DNA from: Schlesneria paludicola DSM 18645
Lineage (GTDB): Bacteria > Planctomycetota > Planctomycetia > Planctomycetales > Planctomycetaceae
Direction: 5' to 3'
Assembly (NCBI RefSeq): GCF_000255655.1
Contig: NZ_JH636435.1
Location: 994,209-1,058,208 of the forward strand
DNA length: 64,000 nt
This document shows, piece by piece, positions 8,201-16,846 of this stretch (position 1 is its first letter; each line of letters opens with the position of its first letter). The notes beneath the pieces are model-generated. The model was not told the DNA's origin. It did no database searches and saw only the letters and a list, made by a program, of their open reading frames with translations. The position numbers were made by a program, and so were the translations under genes.

Positions 8201-10059
8201 CTCTGTACTGCTGCGACATGAATCGGGAAGTGCTCGAATCGATTCACATTCCTCTTGATGTCGTCAAACATCTTGATTTGAAAAGCGGTCGAGACAATGG
8301 CCGAATTTACCGCATCGCTCCACCTGGTTATACGTTTCCCGCCCCGCCGCAGCTCAGCAATGAAACCAGTGAACAACTCGTGGCATTGCTGGAAAGCCCG
8401 CACGTCTGGTGGCGAGAAACGGCGCTCAGGCTTCTGCATGAACGACAGGATCGATCGGTCGTCGGCCCGCTCACCATGATGGCACAAAACAGCGAGCGTC
8501 CCCAAGCACGTCTACTCTCGTTGTGGTCTCTCGAAGGGCTGAACTCGCTGACCCCGGACTCCATCGCGAAGGCATTGCTCGACCCACACCCGGGTGTGCG
8601 AGAAAACGCCGTCCGACTCGCAGAAACACAGTTCAAATCGGCGCCAGATCTGGTCAGTAAAGTCGCTTCCCTGGCCGATGACGACACTGCGCGAATTCGT
8701 TTCCAAGTCGCCTTTAGTTTGGGAGAATCCGATTCACCGGTCGCGGTGGCTGCATTGTCTCGAATTGCGCGTCGCGATGGCGCAGATCAATGGATCAGGA
8801 CGGCCGTACTCAGTTCGGTGGCCCAATCGGCCGACAAGTTGTTCATGGAATTGATGAATCCCCCCTTTGAAAGCAACTCCGCAACGATCGCGATGCTGGG
8901 ACAACTTGCGCAGGTCGTGGGTGTCCGTAACCGAACTTCCGAACTCGCAACGACACTCAATGCGATTGCATCCGGACCTCTCGCGCACGACGTGTCGGCG
9001 AGCGACCAGATCCTGCAGCAACTGGGAAATGGCATTAAACGGGCAGGGGGGACGCTGGCCACCAGTGACAGCCAATCCGCGGGATCAGCACTGCTTCAGC
9101 TGTGCTTGAAGCGGAGCGAAGTCACAGCGTCGAATGCACAAGAGAGCGTAGATCGACGCGTGTCCGCGATCAACTTGCTCAGTTGCGCTAGGTCGGATGC
9201 CCATCGCAGGCTGTTCGAAGAACTATTGGCCGTCGAACAACCGGAAGCCGTTCAGCTCGCCGCAATTCGCGCACTGGCGGACGACTCTGATCACCGCGTC
9301 GGCGGTGTCGTGCTTGCCTATTGGCGAACGTTCACTCCAGAGTGCCGCCGCATCGCACTTGGCGCACTTCTGTCCCGAGAAGACGGAACGCTTGCGCTGC
9401 TTGAAGCGGCGTCACGAGATGAGGTATCAGTTGCCGACATCGAAATGAATCGTCGCGAATTGCTGCTCAAACACAAGAATCCCTCAATCCGACAGCTTGC
9501 GAAAAACTTATTTGGGTCGATAGGACAGCGGGCTCGTCAATCGGTGGTTGACGAATACAAAGCCGCCCTGACGCTGGCGGGGCAGCCCGGAAATGGCAAG
9601 GCCATCTTCGAAAAAACATGCATAGCCTGCCATCAACTGGGCGAAAAGGGATACGCAATCGGCCCGAATCTAGCGTCATCACCAGCCCGCGAACCCGCAG
9701 CTCTTCTGACGCATATTCTCGATCCGAACCAGTTCGTGCTTCCGAACTATTTGCAGTATGTCGTACTGGATAAAAACGGCCGTACCTATACGGGACTGCT
9801 CGCGAGCCAGACTGCCACCAGCATCACGTTGAAGAAGGAGCGGGACGAGACGATCACCATTCTACGAGGCGACATCGAGGAACTGGCCAGCAGCAACAAG
9901 TCGTTGATGCCGGAAGGTCTCGAGAAAGACATGACACACCAGGCGATGGCCGATCTGATCGCCTATCTCAACGAAACGGCAACGCAGTCGCCTGGAGATC
10001 CGAACGCCACACGCGACTTCGGTACTCTGCCTGGACTGATCGAGACGCAGCGTGATTGA
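5242..10059 (+). CDS. Secreted PHP-like / PVC-type dehydrogenase propeller / HEAT / cytochrome c fusion
   Basis: A 1605-residue secreted protein. A signal peptide (LAIVGVFVFVLGSSVRGIAA) is followed by a CehA/McbA-like metallohydrolase (PHP-type) region of about 600 residues with an HxH motif (GGDPHLHL, near residue 197). From about 639 (FEGIAGFQMQLVAAEPL) comes the PVC-type 'putative membrane-bound dehydrogenase' six-bladed propeller, with segments such as MRDYPY, DTNRDGIYDEA and DTDGDFRADI. HEAT-like repeats follow from about 1040. The C-terminal heme-binding domain has CIACH (from residue 1460), with downstream GPNLA and LDPNQFVLPNY. The last three parts are a standard planctomycetal set thought to oxidise sugars or alcohols, with the heme as electron carrier. 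The N-terminal metallohydrolase is the unusual part. It is preceded by only 99 bases after the protease gene, on the same strand, so the two could be co-transcribed. Confidence 0.85.
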   Translation: MNLYVSLRSISHWRIRLAIVGVFVFVLGSSVRGIAADAPAAEGEDFFFIPPGATQAGHSRTADGPTAGRLKITVRDAATGKPTPCRINVIGADGQFYQPEEHHLSLYSLTGEWPKKNAKGNRAGKAPYRYLGHFFYSTGEISLSVPAGEVQIHVCKGFEYRPQQIQTLIAAGASLETDIQLVRATPMSDWGYFGGDPHLHLPRTSDRDDETAFDLLDAEDISFGTPLGYNEPAGPYSGFMDKMDYPQFRGLGLASIKSRGSVHILSGQEYRSAQYGHLNLFLRDRLVLEGQSLNADEWPIYGLVGSETRSQGGYSIHAHGGYGLEIYADAALGTVDAVELLQFGIYRGIGLTDWYHMLNAGYAFPCVGASDYPACRFLGDCRTYVWSDSSLTETPNNSKSLPKIKSTLEFPTWLKAAASGQSFVTTGPMLLLDVDGKRPGETMTLTSNGRITVQVRVRCDVTAVTTLDVISNGEVAKTIKIPADQQQGVWFTAQVPLALNEPTWIAARSWSTTPGGQPDAESHTNPVYIHLGGKKPYRQASLDAWIQRIDGQLDKHRARDFAQKSKVLDYFQRARDLLLQIRVQHGLRSDQDPRKLAAELEQADAPTLAADVSRPDATDEELREFLKPVPSTPPTEAVKSFEGIAGFQMQLVAAEPLVASPIAAAFDENANLYVCEMRDYPYKPGEGLEPIGRVRLLRDTNRDGIYDEAHIFADKLLWAAGVVPWNGGVFVAACPDIWYFKDTDGDFRADIQRKVFTGFGTGNQQAMVNNLVLGMDHWIYGATAGNGGLIRPGNDPNAVPISITGRDFRFNPVTEQFEAITGTVQFGNTFDDWGNRFVCSESSPLQQIILPDHYLARNAYLPSPRGVQSIAAHPTPIYRISPIERWRQIRSSRRIANNKRNANSAGASHHVIDAAAGVTVYRGGAYPPEFYGQAFVGDGQNNLIHRRGMIPDGVPFKSERIDLQTDFIRSPDIWFRPVNLINAPDGTLYCCDMNREVLESIHIPLDVVKHLDLKSGRDNGRIYRIAPPGYTFPAPPQLSNETSEQLVALLESPHVWWRETALRLLHERQDRSVVGPLTMMAQNSERPQARLLSLWSLEGLNSLTPDSIAKALLDPHPGVRENAVRLAETQFKSAPDLVSKVASLADDDTARIRFQVAFSLGESDSPVAVAALSRIARRDGADQWIRTAVLSSVAQSADKLFMELMNPPFESNSATIAMLGQLAQVVGVRNRTSELATTLNAIASGPLAHDVSASDQILQQLGNGIKRAGGTLATSDSQSAGSALLQLCLKRSEVTASNAQESVDRRVSAINLLSCARSDAHRRLFEELLAVEQPEAVQLAAIRALADDSDHRVGGVVLAYWRTFTPECRRIALGALLSREDGTLALLEAASRDEVSVADIEMNRRELLLKHKNPSIRQLAKNLFGSIGQRARQSVVDEYKAALTLAGQPGNGKAIFEKTCIACHQLGEKGYAIGPNLASSPAREPAALLTHILDPNQFVLPNYLQYVVLDKNGRTYTGLLASQTATSITLKKERDETITILRGDIEELASSNKSLMPEGLEKDMTHQAMADLIAYLNETATQSPGDPNATRDFGTLPGLIETQRD

Positions 10060-10477
10060 TACGGAATGATCTTTCGTTCCACGCCACTGTGCTATGAATG
10101 ATGTGTTCAGTGAGTTTTGTGAGCCACCGGAGAGCGAAACATTCAGCCGGGCTGAGATGCATTCCGGCGTGTTGATTTCATCGCCGAGCGCGAGTAGTCT
10201 CGAGAAGGCGACCTCTCGTTCTTAAGCCATCTCGTGGTTGAAGTTATGGGGACAGGCACCTTGCGGAGCCCGTCCCCATAACTTCAACCACTCCCGTTCG
10301 CTCTCGGATCTTCGACTTGAGTTGTCTCGCCTCATTCCATGTCCGTGTGACAGCTTCACGACAATTGGTCCGCGCAAGAAGACCTTCACGGCGTCGCCAA
10401 TCCGGGCTCGCTCTGAGTGAGTTGTCAGACCGAGATCTTCGAGTGGCCTTCCTAACGCTAACGCGTATCTTCAACAG
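10060..10477. other. Intergenic region with one REP-like palindrome
   Basis: Convergent gap between the 1605-residue gene (plus) and the HdeD-like gene (minus). Apart from the palindrome at 10234-10291 I see no gene or RNA. Short frames here lack ribosome-binding sites and read through the palindrome. Confidence 0.5.
10234..10291. repeat. REP-like palindromic element (copy 1)
   Basis: Perfect 20-bp inverted arms (10234-10253 and 10272-10291) around an 18-base loop. The core GGGGACAGGCACC and the stretch TTGCGGAGCCCGTCCCCAT recur at 40893-40957, so this is a dispersed element. The GGGGACAGGCACC...GTCCCC form resembles REP sequences mobilised by REP-associated (TnpA_REP) transposases in planctomycetes. 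No such transposase gene is in the window. At this position, between convergent genes, the hairpin could also end transcription. Confidence 0.7.
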
Positions 10478-11071
10478 TCACGCGGGGGGATTGCCGGTCC
10501 CGGCTTGCGGCAGTTGCCGTGCCGAGATACCGAGCATGATTAGAGACCAGCCGTTAAACAGCATGTCGATTCCGACGAACAGACCTATCACCCAGAGTCC
10601 AGAGATCGGCCAGTCTTGAACGATCATGGCCCCCAGTGCGAGATTGATGATCCCGTGTAGCGTCAACCAGAACGCATGATGAAAGCGGATCGCAAATGAC
10701 ATCGCGATTCGAAATAGCCCCCCGACAATCAGGAACATCGCGATCAACAGTGTCAACGCCGCCGCGCCGGCAACGGGATTGGCGACAATCAATGTCCCCG
10801 CGCCAACGCTCAACAGCCCAATCAACAACTCCATGAAGAAGCCACCCCAACGATTTGCCATAACGGCGTGCCCGGCCTGCAGAATTCCGCTAATGATCAT
10901 CAGGCAACCAACAAAAGTGACGGAGGCAATTGTGAACATCACCGAATACGAGAGTGCGATCGTTCCCAACACAACCAGCAAGACGCCCAAGGCGATGAAC
11001 CAGCCGGATCGCTTCTTGAGTTCATCGAGGCCAATCTGATGCACAGACGTAATGACCATTTCCGATGACAT
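10478..11071 (-). CDS. HdeD-like (DUF308) membrane protein
   Basis: A 197-residue protein with six hydrophobic helices in three pairs, the layout of the HdeD/DUF308 family. Characteristic stretches are GVLLVVLGTIAL, GCLMIISGILQ, GLLSVGAGTLIVANP and ILVGG-type turns. HdeD in enterobacteria is an inner-membrane protein linked to acid resistance at high cell density; in other phyla the function is not known. The ATG at 11071 has AGGG eight bases upstream. It is a lone gene, convergent with the large dehydrogenase gene. Confidence 0.85.
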   Translation of the reverse strand: MSSEMVITSVHQIGLDELKKRSGWFIALGVLLVVLGTIALSYSVMFTIASVTFVGCLMIISGILQAGHAVMANRWGGFFMELLIGLLSVGAGTLIVANPVAGAAALTLLIAMFLIVGGLFRIAMSFAIRFHHAFWLTLHGIINLALGAMIVQDWPISGLWVIGLFVGIDMLFNGWSLIMLGISARQLPQAGTGNPPA

Positions 11072-11703
11072 AGCCGAGCCCTTATTTCCGAGATGTGTGT
11101 CGAGATGACGTCAGTTGACGCGAATCCAGCCTAACGCGTTCTTGAGCGAACCCCAATGCAATGAGCATCTCAACCAGGAATGATGTTTCGCATTTCGTAA
11201 AAGTTCCCAGTCCGAAGCGCGGGGAATAGGCACATTTTCCCGAGGCATGGGAATCCATCGTGCTTCGACCCGAGCAGTCCTTTCCCGACCTGTGAACAGT
11301 TGACGCGTTTCGCACGGCGATGCATTCGGCGAATTGAACCGATGAGAACTTGCTTTCAAATGAATGCATGACACGCATCGGCCACGATCTGACCATTGAC
11401 GTTCACGGCCATCCCGCCTTGAGGTCTTCTGTGATCCGCTTCACATAACCGAAGTTCGAACAATCAAACCTAAAGTGACACTTGTCGAGGTGTCGGCACG
11501 GTTTTACGCTCACAACACAGACGTCGATACGCTCAGTAAGTCGCATGACGCTCAACCGCCTTAAGCACCACACCCATTCTGTTCTGACATGTTCGCAAGA
11601 TTCTTGATTCGTTGATCTGCTCACCGCAAGTTCATCAACAGGTCAATTCCGCTTTGTAGATCTACTAGTAATCCCCCTTCGAGTCTCCATAAGGTGCCAT
11701 GCG
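11072..11703. other. Intergenic region, nothing recognised
   Basis: About 630 bases between divergent genes (HdeD-like and desaturase). The frames present are short, Ser/Arg-rich and without ribosome-binding sites. No tRNA, hairpin terminator or repeat was noticed. It must contain both promoters, but I could not pick a convincing -35/-10 pair. Confidence 0.4.
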
Positions 11704-12666
11704 ATGGGTTCCGAGAATGCGCCCAATCTCGACGCAGTTGACATGGGAACAGCGGCCCTCCCTGGCCGAAATGTGCTGGAGATCTCCGTCCTTCGATCAC
11801 TGAGCATTCGTTCGGACCTGCAGGGCTACGCACGATTTGGAGCCCACTTCGGATGTATGGCGCTGACTGGTATTTTGATCTGGATGGCGACACCGAACTG
11901 GTATCTGATGATCCCAGCCATGATGCTGCACGGATTCACGATCGTCACGATGTTCGCGCCGATGCATGAATGCGTGCACAAAACCGCATTCGCGACACCC
12001 CTCTTGAATGAGATTTTCGGATGGATCGCGGGACTGTTGAGCTTCTACAACTTCACCTACTACCGCTACTACCACACGTGGCACCACCGGTACACGCAGG
12101 ACCCCGAACGCGATCCCGAGCTGATGTCTCCCAAACCACGGAACGTCTGGGAATATCTGGTCGAGATTAGCGCGATCACCTTCTGGTGTAATCGACCTCT
12201 GATGTTCATTCGCCTGGCCACCGGACAAACAGGACGGTATCCATTCGTTCCCGAAAATGCCCGTCGAAAAATCGCGATCTCAGCATCGATCCAGCTTGGA
12301 GTTTATGCCACGGGGCTTGTCTCGATCGCACTTGGCCACACCGCCGCTCTGTACTACTTCTTTTTGCCAGTCCTGCTGGCCCAACCCTTGCTGCGCGCGA
12401 TTCTGCTCGCGGAACATACCGGGTGTACTTATGACGAAAATGGTCTTACCAATACGCGAACGACTCTCACGAACTTTCCCATTCGTTTGCTGATGTGGAA
12501 CATGCCGTACCACACCGAGCATCACCTGTATCCGTCGATCCCGTTCTATCAATTGCCGCGTGCACACGATGAACTGAAAACCAAACTCGCCCATCTGGCT
12601 CCCAGTTATGTCGTGGCAAACCAGATCATCATCCGAGCTCTCGCTCAGGCGAAACAGGAGGCATGA
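11704..12666 (+). CDS. Membrane fatty-acid desaturase
   Basis: A 320-residue membrane protein with the three histidine boxes of di-iron desaturases/hydroxylases: MHECVHKTAF, YYHTWHHRY and YHTEHHLYPSIPF. Hydrophobic helices surround the boxes (GCMALTGILIWMATP, YLMIPAMMLHGF and others). The enzyme should introduce a double bond, or a hydroxyl, into a lipid acyl chain or related hydrophobic substrate. HECVHKTAF is close to carotenoid hydroxylase and fatty-acid desaturase relatives, so the exact substrate is open. AAGGTG eight bases before ATG 11704 supports the start. Its stop overlaps the next gene's start by 4 bases, so the two are translationally coupled. Confidence 0.88.
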   Translation: MGSENAPNLDAVDMGTAALPGRNVLEISVLRSLSIRSDLQGYARFGAHFGCMALTGILIWMATPNWYLMIPAMMLHGFTIVTMFAPMHECVHKTAFATPLLNEIFGWIAGLLSFYNFTYYRYYHTWHHRYTQDPERDPELMSPKPRNVWEYLVEISAITFWCNRPLMFIRLATGQTGRYPFVPENARRKIAISASIQLGVYATGLVSIALGHTAALYYFFLPVLLAQPLLRAILLAEHTGCTYDENGLTNTRTTLTNFPIRLLMWNMPYHTEHHLYPSIPFYQLPRAHDELKTKLAHLAPSYVVANQIIIRALAQAKQEA

Positions 12667-13700
12667 ACGTGGCGAATGCGTCATCCAGTTCATCCTCCGG
12701 TGCAACCTGCGAACTGTTTCTTCTTGAAAACTTTCGACTGCAGTGTGGCGAGACGCTGCGCGAAGCGAGACTCGCGTACAAGACGTATGGCACGCTGAAT
12801 CGCGATCGATCGAATGTCGTCCTTTACCCAACCTCGTACGGCGCCCATCATTCGGATATCGACTGGATCGTTGGCCCAGAACGAATCCTCGATTCGTCGC
12901 GTTATTTCGTCGTAATCCCCAACATGTTCGGGAATGGACTCTCGACCTCACCGAGCAATACCGAAGGTCATTGCACACCTCCGTTCTCGCACGTCGATAA
13001 TGTCACTGCCCAGCGGCGCATGCTGAATGACGTCTTCGGAATTCGGCGGCTGGCGCTCGCTTATGGATGGTCGATGGGTGCTCAGCAGGCACTGCACTGG
13101 GGAGCATTGTTCCCCGATGCGGTCGAGCGGATTGTCGCCGTCTGCGGCACCGCGAAGACGACGCCGCACAACTGGGTCTTTCTCGACGGCCTGCGCGCAA
13201 TCCTCATGGCAGATGACGCATGGGCGGGTGACCACTTTACTCATCCACCACAAGCAGCATTGAAGGCCTTTGGGCGGGTATATGCCGGGTGGGCACTGTC
13301 ACAAGCGTTCTATCGCGAGCAGATCCACCTTCAGTTGGGCTATGAATCGCTCGAAGACTTTCTGGTTCGGGACTGGGAAGCCAGTTTTTTACGACGCGAC
13401 GCGGGCAACCTGCTGTCGATGATCGACACCTGGAAACGGTCAGACATCAGCAACAACGCAACGTTTGACGGCGACATCGGCCTTGCGCTCAGGTCCATTG
13501 CAGCAAAGACATACATCATCCCGGGGCAGACCGATTTGTATTTCACATCAGAAGATTGCCAGCGCGAAGCACAACAGATTCCCCGTGCGACATTTTCTCC
13601 CATACCGTCAATCTGGGGGCATCGAGCCGGCAACCCCGCCAAGAATCCGGCGGACCAGACGTTCTTGAGATCCGCCGTCGCCGAGATTCTTAGTGCCTAA
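12663..13700 (+). CDS. MetX-like alpha/beta hydrolase (homoserine O-acetyltransferase family)
   Basis: A 345-residue alpha/beta-hydrolase fold protein. Family marks are LAYKTYGTLN near the N-terminus, the nucleophile elbow GWSMGAQQALHW, the acid in PGQTDLYF, and the catalytic His in WGHRAGNP. These match the MetX/homoserine O-acetyltransferase-like group, which also includes many hydrolases that are not MetX. The coupling to a desaturase and the absence of methionine genes argue for a hydrolase or acyltransferase of unknown substrate. The AGGAGG sits only one base before ATG 12663 but 7 bases before a GTG at 12669, so the GTG may be the true start. Confidence 0.8.
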   Translation: MNVANASSSSSSGATCELFLLENFRLQCGETLREARLAYKTYGTLNRDRSNVVLYPTSYGAHHSDIDWIVGPERILDSSRYFVVIPNMFGNGLSTSPSNTEGHCTPPFSHVDNVTAQRRMLNDVFGIRRLALAYGWSMGAQQALHWGALFPDAVERIVAVCGTAKTTPHNWVFLDGLRAILMADDAWAGDHFTHPPQAALKAFGRVYAGWALSQAFYREQIHLQLGYESLEDFLVRDWEASFLRRDAGNLLSMIDTWKRSDISNNATFDGDIGLALRSIAAKTYIIPGQTDLYFTSEDCQREAQQIPRATFSPIPSIWGHRAGNPAKNPADQTFLRSAVAEILSA

Positions 13701-13830
13701 AGGCTTACAAAAAAAGAAAACGTCGTGAAGTCAATGCATCTCTGAAGACACTGAAGCCGTGAGGCTTAAACCGAAGATTTCGTCAGGACAATGCAATCGG
13801 GGCGATCTCGTCCGTATGAAAGAAGATGCC

Positions 13831-15129
13831 ATGTCATTGCTTGAAACGGCCAAAACCCTGGGCCTGCGCTACTTCCTGGTTTCCTACTCCGATCTGATGG
13901 GGACATCGCGATCAAAGCTGATTCCCGTCGCCGCGATCCAGGAGGTCTGCAAGAATGGAGCTCCCTTTGCAGGATTTGCCACATGGCTGGACCTGACCCC
14001 CGCCGACCCTGACGTCTTCGCAAAGCCCGATCCCGAGAGCCTGATCCAGTTGCCGTGGAAACCGGAAGTTGGTTGGCTGGCCGCCGACTTATGGATGGAC
14101 GGCCAGCCACTGGCACAAGGGCCCCGCAACGTCTTGAAACGTTCGATCGCGCGTGCTGCGCAGCACGGGTACGAGATGAGAACGGGCGTCGAATGCGAGT
14201 TTTTCCTCCTCACCCCCGATGGTCAGTCGGTCAGTGACCCCTTTGATGATCAGAAAAAACCATGCTACGACCAGCAAGCACTCGTGCGTCGTTACGAATT
14301 GATCGCCGCGATCTGTGATGCATTGACCGACCTCGGATGGGAGCCATACCAGAACGACCACGAAGACGCGAATGGCCAGTTCGAAATCAACTGGAAATAT
14401 GGCGAAGCTCTGCAAACTGCCGATCGCCAGACGTTTTTTAAGTTCCTGGTGAAATCGCTGGCCGAACTGCACGGCATGCGTGCGACGTTCATGCCGAAGC
14501 CATTCTCTCGATTGACTGGAAACGGCTGTCATATTCATGTTTCGCTGTGGGACCGAGAAAAGAAAGCGAACCTCTTCGCCGACACGCGTGACGATCTTGG
14601 CCTTTCGACGCTTGCCTACGAATTCCTGGGCGGAGTTTTGAACTCTGCCGAAGCACTGTCGGCACTCGTAACCCCTACGGTCAATTCGTACCGACGAATT
14701 CACGCACGCGGAACCAGTTCGGGTGCAACCTGGTCGCCGAACACGATCAGTTACTCTGGCAACAATCGCACACACATGATTCGCATTCCGGATGGCGGGC
14801 GGTTCGAACTGCGCCTGGCCGACGGATCGGCGAATCCGTACCTGATGGCGGCAGGCCTTCTCGAGGCGGGACTTTACGGAATGGCGCATCATTGCCAGCC
14901 AGGTCCTCCGTCCAAAACCAACGCCTACTTCGAGCAGCTTCCTCCCGACATGCGAGTCTTGCCCGATAACCTCCTCGACTCACTTCGCGCGTTGCAGAAC
15001 GACACCATTCTCAAAGCTGGGCTCGGTGAGGAGTTCACCCGTGCCTACCTAAAGTTGAAACGAGCGGAGTGGCGCGACTATTCCAGCCATGTGTCCAAAT
15101 GGGAAACAGAACACACATTGGACTGTTAA
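13831..15129 (+). CDS. Glutamine synthetase family protein, type III-like (GlnT group)
   Basis: A 432-residue member of the glutamine synthetase superfamily. Visible family segments: SYSDLMGTSRSKLIPV (beta-grasp N-domain), GVECEFFLL (metal-binding Glu), DANGQFEINW, NGCHIHVSLWD, and NSYRRIHARGTSSGATWSPN (catalytic-loop region). This set fits the rhizobial GlnT/'type III glutamate-ammonia ligase' and gamma-glutamylmethylamide synthetase group better than GlnA. The ATG at 13831 has GAAGA just upstream; the frame is open to 13759. It ligates ammonia or an amine to glutamate with ATP. The upstream metX-like gene is 130 bases away, so the pair may form one transcript. A role with methylamine is possible but not shown. 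Confidence 0.8.
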   Translation: MSLLETAKTLGLRYFLVSYSDLMGTSRSKLIPVAAIQEVCKNGAPFAGFATWLDLTPADPDVFAKPDPESLIQLPWKPEVGWLAADLWMDGQPLAQGPRNVLKRSIARAAQHGYEMRTGVECEFFLLTPDGQSVSDPFDDQKKPCYDQQALVRRYELIAAICDALTDLGWEPYQNDHEDANGQFEINWKYGEALQTADRQTFFKFLVKSLAELHGMRATFMPKPFSRLTGNGCHIHVSLWDREKKANLFADTRDDLGLSTLAYEFLGGVLNSAEALSALVTPTVNSYRRIHARGTSSGATWSPNTISYSGNNRTHMIRIPDGGRFELRLADGSANPYLMAAGLLEAGLYGMAHHCQPGPPSKTNAYFEQLPPDMRVLPDNLLDSLRALQNDTILKAGLGEEFTRAYLKLKRAEWRDYSSHVSKWETEHTLDC

Positions 15130-15290
15130 ACTAGGTGGCAGGCTCACTGTAAGGGCGACGCTCGCTGGCGGAAATCTTGACCCGGCCTCTCGAGGATGCC
15201 TCCAAGCCTGCCAGCACAAAGTGCCAGTTCCACCAGAGTCGATTGACCAGAGTGTCCGACGACCTGCGACCATGGTCGCAACATGCCGAC

Positions 15291-16406
15291 TCACCAGCGG
15301 AACAAGCAGGTGCCCCAAGTCAAACCGGCACCGAATCCGCTCATCAGCATCGTGTCTCCGCGCGAAATGCGGCCCGCTTGAACGGCCTCGTCCAAGGCGA
15401 TGGGAATCGATCCACCTGACGTATTGCCATAGTCCCGAAGATTGTTGTACATCCGGTCCTGTGGAATCGCCAATTGTTCCGCCACATGATTGATGATGCG
15501 GATGTTCGCCTGATGCAATACATACAGCGAGATATCTTGCACAGACATCCCCGATTTTCGCATGACAACTTCCATGCTATCCGCCACCGCCCGAACGGCC
15601 CACTTAAAGACGTTGCGGCCATCCATTTGCAAGAATTGACGTCCCGCATCCAAATCTTCGTGGGTTACGGGATTCTTAGAGCCGCCTGCCTGCCGGTCGA
15701 GCATCGCTCCACCGCCGCCATCGGACCCAAGCTGGTAACAGATCAATCCTTGATGCGCGTCACCGCGAGCGATCAGCACCGCACCCGCACCGTCGCCAAA
15801 GAGTGGTGCGACTTTCTGATCCAACGGATTCACGATGCGGCTATTGCAATCACCGCCAATTACCAGCGCCAGGCGACTATTCCCAGTCGCGACGAATTGC
15901 GCGGCCGTCGCTAATGCATAGACGAAACCAGAGCAGGCCGCATGGACGTCCATGGCGGGTGCGTCGATTCCTAAAGCTTCTTGCACCAGATTTGCGGTGG
16001 ATGGACACTGGAAATCTGGTGTAAAGGTTCCGACGACCACCAAGTCGATCTCGCGGGTGTCGACTCGAGCATTTCGGATGGCTCGTCGAGCGGCTTCGAC
16101 GCACAGATCACTGGTGGCTTGTTCAGGGCGCGCATAGCGTCGCGAAACAATTCCAGTCCGTTGCTCAATCCACGCGGGGTCATAACCGTAAAGACTTTGC
16201 AGGTCCGCATTCGTAACGATGTGATCCGGAACGTACGATCCCGTCGAAACGATTTGAACCCCAAGCAGTGAACGCGTTCGGCGGCTCCAGCTCGATCTGG
16301 ACGGAGTAGAGGGGCTTGGTGCGACAGGGTTTGGCGCGAAGGCAGGGCCGGCCTCTACGCCGGTAGCAGAGCCATTCGCCACACGTGATCCGTCGCTCTC
16401 ATACAT
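15291..16406 (-). CDS. fabH: 3-oxoacyl-ACP synthase III (FabH-like)
   Basis: A 371-residue thiolase-fold enzyme that condenses acetyl-CoA (or another acyl-CoA) with malonyl-ACP to start fatty-acid synthesis. The catalytic triad is visible: C158 in HAACSGF, His in LHQANIRI and Asn in YGNTSGGSIP. FGDGAGAVLI and the C-terminal FGAGLTWG are also typical. The N-terminus carries about 45 extra residues rich in Ser/Pro before the usual first strand (LLGVQIVSTGSYVPDH). ATG 16406 is chosen because GAGGA lies 9-10 bases upstream. No other fab gene is adjacent, so it may instead be a KASIII for a specialised lipid. Confidence 0.88.
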   Translation of the reverse strand: MYESDGSRVANGSATGVEAGPAFAPNPVAPSPSTPSRSSWSRRTRSLLGVQIVSTGSYVPDHIVTNADLQSLYGYDPAWIEQRTGIVSRRYARPEQATSDLCVEAARRAIRNARVDTREIDLVVVGTFTPDFQCPSTANLVQEALGIDAPAMDVHAACSGFVYALATAAQFVATGNSRLALVIGGDCNSRIVNPLDQKVAPLFGDGAGAVLIARGDAHQGLICYQLGSDGGGGAMLDRQAGGSKNPVTHEDLDAGRQFLQMDGRNVFKWAVRAVADSMEVVMRKSGMSVQDISLYVLHQANIRIINHVAEQLAIPQDRMYNNLRDYGNTSGGSIPIALDEAVQAGRISRGDTMLMSGFGAGLTWGTCLFRW

Positions 16407-16846
16407 AGATCGCATCCTCGATCGGCAAAGCGCCAAACGTCTCCAGTTCCGCCGTTATCCCGACAACAGCGTCCAGCGAACGATTCACTTCATTCGACCA
16501 GCAGGGTTTGAGGAAACTCCAGCCAACCTGTTTGAAGTATACCGCCCGTTTTTCCTGCAGACTAGCGAGCCCACGACCGCAGCCACGAACTTTGCCTGAT
16601 GTGGATGGATTATGTTTATTCCCGTAAATTGAGCAAGATGGATCGATTGTCACTGCCCCCACCAGCAGCCTCATTCGATCGACGGAACCTTAATTCGTTG
16701 AGTGAAATCAGCCTTCTTCGGCGTCGGGTCGCTCTTGCGGCATCTGCCGGTTTTGGCCTAAAACTCGCCCACGAAAGCCGAACCGAACATGTATGCGTTC
16801 GGCCATTTCGTTGATTTCGGGTCTCTCAAGGGATGGAGAGAGGTCA
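16407..16846. other. Divergent intergenic region
   Basis: About 440 bases between fabH-like (minus) and the thioredoxin-fold lipoprotein gene (plus). A candidate minus-strand promoter lies at 16609-16636. Nothing else is recognised; the overlapping 91-codon minus frame has no coding character. Confidence 0.4.
16609..16636 (-). promoter_or_regulatory. Candidate sigma70-type promoter for fabH-like gene
   Basis: On the minus strand TTGCTC (16636-16631) is followed after 16 bases by CATAAT (16614-16609). The match to TTGACA/TATAAT is 4/6 and 5/6. It would give a leader of about 195 bases before the start at 16406. Read by eye only. Confidence 0.35.

Noticed and set aside
14089-14892. 267-codon minus-strand frame inside the glutamine synthetase gene
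   Set aside because: Antisense shadow; the opposite strand has complete enzyme motifs.
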